Shown here in pieces: positions 60,465 to 64,000 of a stretch of DNA of 64,000 nt (position 1 is the stretch's first letter; every line of letters starts with the position of its first letter). The notes beneath the pieces are model-generated. The model saw only the letters and a program-made list of their open reading frames with translations. It made no database searches and was not told where the DNA came from. The stretch is from contig JAXMAF010000016.1 in the NCBI GenBank assembly GCA_046350555.1, forward strand, positions 1-64,000, in the 5' to 3' direction. This DNA is from JAXMAF01 sp046350555 (lineage in GTDB: Bacteria; Planctomycetota; Phycisphaerae; Phycisphaerales; SM1A02). Position numbers and translations under genes: made by a program.

Positions 60465-62150
60465 TCACCGCCGTGTTCGCTTGGCGGGGGTTGGTGATGA
60501 CAGCAGGAGGTTCTTGATCTTCTCGAGCGCCTCTTCTTTGCCATCGTCCCAGCGGATGTTGAGGTTGATCAGGTTGCTGAGCTGCTTCCCGAAGGTCCAC
60601 ACGACCGCGGGCGCTTGAAGACGCAGCTCGCTCATGCTCCAGCCGAGCGCAGCCGGCACGTACCCCTTGTACTTCTGCCAGTCCTTCGCATACGCCTCCT
60701 GCGTCGTGCGATCCGTCACCCTGCTGTTCAGGTGCTCCACCGCGATCACGACATCCGCGAATCCCTTGCGGTTGTTTGTTTGCAGCTCCTCCAGGAGCAT
60801 TGCGCACTCGAAGATGCAGCACGGCGACCGCCAGTACTTGTCGCTGTGGACGACGATCACGCGCGGAGACCTCGCCCCCTTGACCATGAAGTCGCGCAAG
60901 GTGTCGCCGCGCTTCACCTGGCTCTTGTCGCGCATGACAAGCACCCCGTGCGACCCAAGGAAGGACTCGATCGCATCGACCGGGACTTCGTACCCAGCCG
61001 GAATCCCGCTCTCGCCCTTCCGCTTCGGTGGATCCCACGTGTAGGAGATGAAGACCTCGCCCGGTTCGTCGCCGCGAGGGAGAACTGACGCGGCCGTTGC
61101 GCGCTCGCCATCGCTCGGCCTCCGGCCGGTGCCGGCGTCGCCCGCGGTGGCGCCGGCGTCGGGAAGGAACCCCCGCACCCAGGCCGCGATCGGTTCGATC
61201 CGTTCCGCGGCGCGCGGACCGATCATCCGAATCTCGATCGTGCCACGGAAGTTCGCATGATCGAGGTCGCACCGGATCAGGAGCTTCTCGCCTTCGATGT
61301 TCCGCACGTACAGCCCATCGAGCGCGTACGCCGCGTCCTTGCCGTAGTGACGGCCGGCATCGATCAGGAGCGCCTGCCAGTGCTGCGTGTGCATCCGCGG
61401 GGCGTTGATGGTGATCGCGCTCGTCGCGCGGGTTGTCTCGGCCGCAGGGTCGCGTTGGCTCGCATCCTGGCGTCGACCCTCGCCAGCGCTCTCGCCGAAG
61501 AGTCGCTCGAACCCCAACTCGCCTGCCGTCGGCAGGTGCTCGACGCTGATGTAGACACCTTCGCCGCCCCACGAATCGCGGGCGGATCGCAGCTTGAAGC
61601 AGAGGCCGCATCGCTCCATGAAGGAGAGCAGGAGCTTCTGTTCGTCGGGCGCGTACGCCGCGTTCCACGCCAGCGTTCCAAGCTCCGATCGCGTGAAACG
61701 TCCGTCGACGCGGGTGAGTGCACGGCGGATCGGGCTCTCCTTCCGCCCGTCGAGCACGGTGTAGATGCCGGTGAGCGCCCACTGCTGGCCGATGATCACG
61801 CGACCCTTGAAGAGCTTCCTGTCCCAGTATGCCCAGCCACTGTGCGTGAGGAAGGAGAGCGTGCGCTCGATACGCTCGTCGGTGAGCGCGAAGCGGCCGG
61901 CGCGAATGCTTGTCGCGAGCTTGGCGTAGCGATGCGCCGTCTCGGCGTTGGACCTTGGACTGGACTGTGGATCGACACTCGCCTTGGTCCGCGCTGTGGT
62001 CCGTGCCGTGCTCCCTGACCTGGCCGCGGAATGATCCTTCCGTGCACCCGCGGATCCGATCGCCGCGTCGATGGCTCCGTCGAGCGCATCGCGGAACGCC
62101 TTTCGCCCGATCGCGTTGTGCGACCTTGCAAACGCCGGGTCGGTCTCCAT
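60465..62150 (-). CDS. COR-like protein with C-terminal TIR domain
   Basis: 561 residues from the ATG at 62150, nine bases after the Roc gene's stop. Residues about 75-215 look like the COR domain that follows Roc in Roco proteins: GWAYWDRKLFKGRVIIGQQW, LTGIYTVLDGRKESPIRRAL, GRFTRSELGTLAWNAAYAPD and EQKLLLSFMERCGLCFKL. Residues about 260-345 continue it (DAAYALDGLYVRNIEGEKLL; RIEPIAAWVRGFLPD). The last ~190 residues are a TIR domain: EVFISYTWDPPKRKGESG, SFLGSHGVLVMRDKSQVKRG, VIVVHSDKYWRSPCCIFECA, the latter containing the Cys-x-x-x-Glu region where the catalytic Glu of NAD-cleaving TIR domains lies. TIR effectors hydrolyse NAD or make cyclic signals. With the LRR-Roc gene it would make one complete Roco-TIR protein. 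Confidence 0.82.
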   Translation of the reverse strand: METDPAFARSHNAIGRKAFRDALDGAIDAAIGSAGARKDHSAARSGSTARTTARTKASVDPQSSPRSNAETAHRYAKLATSIRAGRFALTDERIERTLSFLTHSGWAYWDRKLFKGRVIIGQQWALTGIYTVLDGRKESPIRRALTRVDGRFTRSELGTLAWNAAYAPDEQKLLLSFMERCGLCFKLRSARDSWGGEGVYISVEHLPTAGELGFERLFGESAGEGRRQDASQRDPAAETTRATSAITINAPRMHTQHWQALLIDAGRHYGKDAAYALDGLYVRNIEGEKLLIRCDLDHANFRGTIEIRMIGPRAAERIEPIAAWVRGFLPDAGATAGDAGTGRRPSDGERATAASVLPRGDEPGEVFISYTWDPPKRKGESGIPAGYEVPVDAIESFLGSHGVLVMRDKSQVKRGDTLRDFMVKGARSPRVIVVHSDKYWRSPCCIFECAMLLEELQTNNRKGFADVVIAVEHLNSRVTDRTTQEAYAKDWQKYKGYVPAALGWSMSELRLQAPAVVWTFGKQLSNLINLNIRWDDGKEEALEKIKNLLLSSPTPAKRTRR

Positions 62151-62159
62151 TCGTTTGAC

Positions 62160-63704
62160 TCAACCCTCGACCATTCCCTGCGCGATCTCCCAATAGGTCG
62201 GCACCTCGGTGCCCTGGCTGACGATCACGCGCCCGACCTCGTTCCTGAGCCAGCGCTCGAGCGCTGGAAACTGCCCGGCCTTCTCCGGCGCCGACTTGCG
62301 AACGTACGAGTCGACGAAACAGCACTCGAACTTGCCGTCGTACTCGGGGCCCAGTTGTTCGCGCAGCCGCGCCCGGAGCGCCGCCGTCGACGTGCGGTGG
62401 TGCGAGCAGACGATCACGATCCGTGGCTTGTTCGGAGACGCCAGGTGAATCAGGTCGATCCAGTAGCGCAATGGTCGCCATTGGTCCTGGTATTCACACG
62501 CCTCGGGGGGCGGCTGCTTGCCGTCCTGCTCGGGCTTCCAAACGACCACGAAGAGCGCGCCGGTGCTCATGAAGAGCCGATGGGTGTTGTGGTAGATCTC
62601 CTGACCGCCGAAGTCCCAGACGTGCAGGCTGACCGGCGTTTCCTTGCCGTCGATCGAGGCCTTGAAGCCGCGCCAATCCCAGAATTGCACACCGTGCGTG
62701 CTGCCGTATTTCTTCTTAGCATCCTCCGGGTCCATCCCCAGCAGCGCCAACGAGAGGCACGTCTTCCCCGCGCCGCCATTGCCGAGGATCAAGACCTTGC
62801 AACGCTTCACCTCGCCCTTGCCGGTCAGGTCGACATCGCGGAAGTACGCCGCGGTCGTCTCGGCGACGTTGTCGTCCTTGTCCTCGCCTTGCTCGGAGAC
62901 GGGCGGCACGCGGAGGCCGCCGCCGAAGAGGAAGAGTGTCGCCGGATTGCCACGACGCTCCGGTAGCGCCGCGAGCGACCGCGTGTGGGCGAGGTCGATG
63001 AAGTCGAGCCCATCGTGGAAGTCAGGCACACGCGTGACGGCCGTTGCCCCGCGAAGCCCGATGCGACGCAGTCGCGGTGGCCACGGCGGAAGCGCGCCAG
63101 CGAGGGCCGTGCAGCCGTCGAGACGGATCTCTTCCAGCCGCGAGTCATCGGGGCTCGCCGACCACGCCGGAATCGACGTGATCTGCGTGCAGTTCGACGC
63201 ATCGAGCGTGCGCAGCATCGGCGCCGACTGGAGCACCGCGTGGAGCCATTCCTGATCGATGCCGATGCTGCGGCGCAGGCTCAGCTCGGTGAGCTCGGCG
63301 AAGTCGATCCGCTGATCCTCGGCGCGGATCGCCAACGCGGGACACTCTTCAAGGATCAATGTGTCGAGCGCCGCAGGCAGTCGCGGAAGCGACACGAGCT
63401 CGGGACAACGACGGATGTCGAGGCACCGCAGCCCCGGCGGCAGTGCAGGAAGTTCCGACAGACCGGCGATGTTCCACAGATGCACGTGGGTCAGGTTCGG
63501 GAACCACGTCGCAAGGTCGCGCGGCATGGGCGACGACAACCCGACCTTTGTGTTGCCTTCAAGGGTTCCGACGACAATCTTCGTGACCGCATCGGCGTTG
63601 GCCGAGACGCTGGACGAGCGCCACTCGAGCGCACCGTCGCGCGCGTAGATCACGGCCGAGGATCCATGCGCCGCCGTTGCCGCGGGCTTCTTCGTGGCGC
63701 TCAC
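62160..63704 (-). CDS. LRR-Roc (Roco-family) GTPase
   Basis: 514 residues from a GTG at 63704, overlapping the preceding stop (GTGA). N-terminal ~270 residues: irregular leucine-rich repeats (LTHVHLWNIAGLSELPALPP; LRCLDIRRCPELVSLPRLPA; LDTLILEECPALAIRAED; LRRIGLRGATAVTRVPDFHD). Then a Roc GTPase (about 300-500): G1 VLILGNGGAGKTCLSLALLG, G3 LHVWDFGGQEIYHNTH, and a degenerate G4 (IVIVCSHHRT in place of N/T-K-x-D, as is common for Roc). No COR in this gene: it comes in the next one. The LRR part is the probable sensor. Established: Roc-COR units are GTPase switches that dimerise through COR. Confidence 0.9.
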   Translation of the reverse strand: MSATKKPAATAAHGSSAVIYARDGALEWRSSSVSANADAVTKIVVGTLEGNTKVGLSSPMPRDLATWFPNLTHVHLWNIAGLSELPALPPGLRCLDIRRCPELVSLPRLPAALDTLILEECPALAIRAEDQRIDFAELTELSLRRSIGIDQEWLHAVLQSAPMLRTLDASNCTQITSIPAWSASPDDSRLEEIRLDGCTALAGALPPWPPRLRRIGLRGATAVTRVPDFHDGLDFIDLAHTRSLAALPERRGNPATLFLFGGGLRVPPVSEQGEDKDDNVAETTAAYFRDVDLTGKGEVKRCKVLILGNGGAGKTCLSLALLGMDPEDAKKKYGSTHGVQFWDWRGFKASIDGKETPVSLHVWDFGGQEIYHNTHRLFMSTGALFVVVWKPEQDGKQPPPEACEYQDQWRPLRYWIDLIHLASPNKPRIVIVCSHHRTSTAALRARLREQLGPEYDGKFECCFVDSYVRKSAPEKAGQFPALERWLRNEVGRVIVSQGTEVPTYWEIAQGMVEG

Positions 63705-64000
63705 GGCGCCCTCCTGGCCTCGCGCCCCGACCGCGCGGGCGCTCCGCGTGCGCGCACGTTCGCTCCGGCTCCGCCCCCTGCGTCCGCCTCACTCCTCGTC
63801 CCTCGTCGCTCGGCTCCCGCAGTGGGCTCCGCCTGCGCGTGTCCGAACTTGTTGGCTTGCGCCACCGGACCGGGGAACAGACAACATCGGAAGCCCAGAG
63901 TCCAGTAGCGGTTGACGGGCCTCCACCAGTCGCGGATCGCCGAGCGGCAGAGCCCGGCCGTGTTGAACCACGACCCGCCGCGGATGACGCGAATGGGGTC
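63701..64000 (-). CDS. FGE-sulfatase (formylglycine-generating enzyme-like) protein, N-terminus outside the window
   Basis: Only the last 99 residues are visible; the gene continues past base 64000. DPIRVIRGGSWFNTAGLCRS, AIRDWWRPVNRYWTLGFRCC is the C-terminal signature of the FGE-sulfatase/SUMF1 domain (C-type-lectin-like fold). The remainder is an Arg/Ala/Gly-rich tail ending at 63701. Stop TGA overlaps the GTG of the LRR-Roc gene, so the three genes form one operon. FGE-like domains in such settings rarely make formylglycine; they are often binding modules in bacterial conflict and signalling proteins. Confidence 0.85.
   Translation of the reverse strand, partial: DPIRVIRGGSWFNTAGLCRSAIRDWWRPVNRYWTLGFRCCLFPGPVAQANKFGHAQAEPTAGAERRGTRSEADAGGGAGANVRARGAPARSGREARRAP

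Noticed and set aside
1..64000. rRNA, tRNA, tmRNA or riboswitch genes
   Set aside because: I scanned for anticodon-arm and conserved rRNA patterns and found none that held up by eye; a covariance-model search would be needed to exclude small RNAs.

Overview
The window is 64 kb of very GC-rich DNA (roughly 70% by eye). The two secreted proteins that end in paired dockerin-like calcium loops (DLNGDG...VDGADLG), the ECF-type sigma factor with a membrane partner, the DUF1573 protein and the GTGA/ATGA-coupled operons all suggest a Planctomycetota bacterium, probably of the Phycisphaerae. That placement is inference; no rRNA or tRNA gene was found to anchor it.

Left part (1-26 kb), housekeeping genes. 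A truncated DinB-fold gene is followed by a secreted zinc metalloprotease and a Lon-substrate-domain protein. A DEAD-box RNA helicase lies convergent to the latter. Next comes an arginine regulon read leftwards: argR, argC, argB, argF, argG, argH. It has a candidate ArgR operator/promoter in front of argR and unusual tandem repeats in its gaps. Then follow a lipoprotein, an L,D-transpeptidase, a broken 5-formyltetrahydrofolate cyclo-ligase, rarA, a secreted dockerin-type protein, a YfiH/PgeF-family oxidase, an ECF sigma factor with its membrane partner, a 164-bp MITE, and a group of membrane or secreted proteins of unknown function.

Middle part (26.9-57.6 kb), a cell-surface polysaccharide locus. 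It holds a Wzx-type flippase, two large polytopic membrane proteins, a GT11 fucosyltransferase-like enzyme, GT2 and GT4 glycosyltransferases, eight methyltransferase domains, a Wzm/Wzt ABC exporter whose ATPase carries a C-terminal glycan-binding domain, asparagine synthase AsnB, a UDP-uronate-type epimerase and a TPR/GT41 (OGT-like) protein. The many methyltransferases beside a Wzt of this type suggest a methylated, perhaps methyl-capped, glycan.

Right part (57.6-64 kb). A thioredoxin-fold/TPR protein, a cupin and a MOSC protein precede a three-gene leftward operon that runs off the window: a formylglycine-generating-enzyme-like (FGE-sulfatase) protein, an LRR-Roc GTPase, and a COR-like protein ending in a TIR domain. 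This looks like a Roco GTPase split over two genes with a TIR effector. It is the best candidate here for an undescribed signalling or defence system.

Other notable features are a dispersed ~108-bp palindromic element (five copies) that supplies stop codons and is translated in frame inside one gene; three different heptanucleotide satellites and a ~128-bp repeat array inside the arg cluster; TAnnnT hexamers 5-8 bases before several operon-first start codons, suggesting leaderless transcripts; and many genes split by small indels, very dense at 53.4-57.1 kb, which may reflect an unpolished assembly rather than biology.
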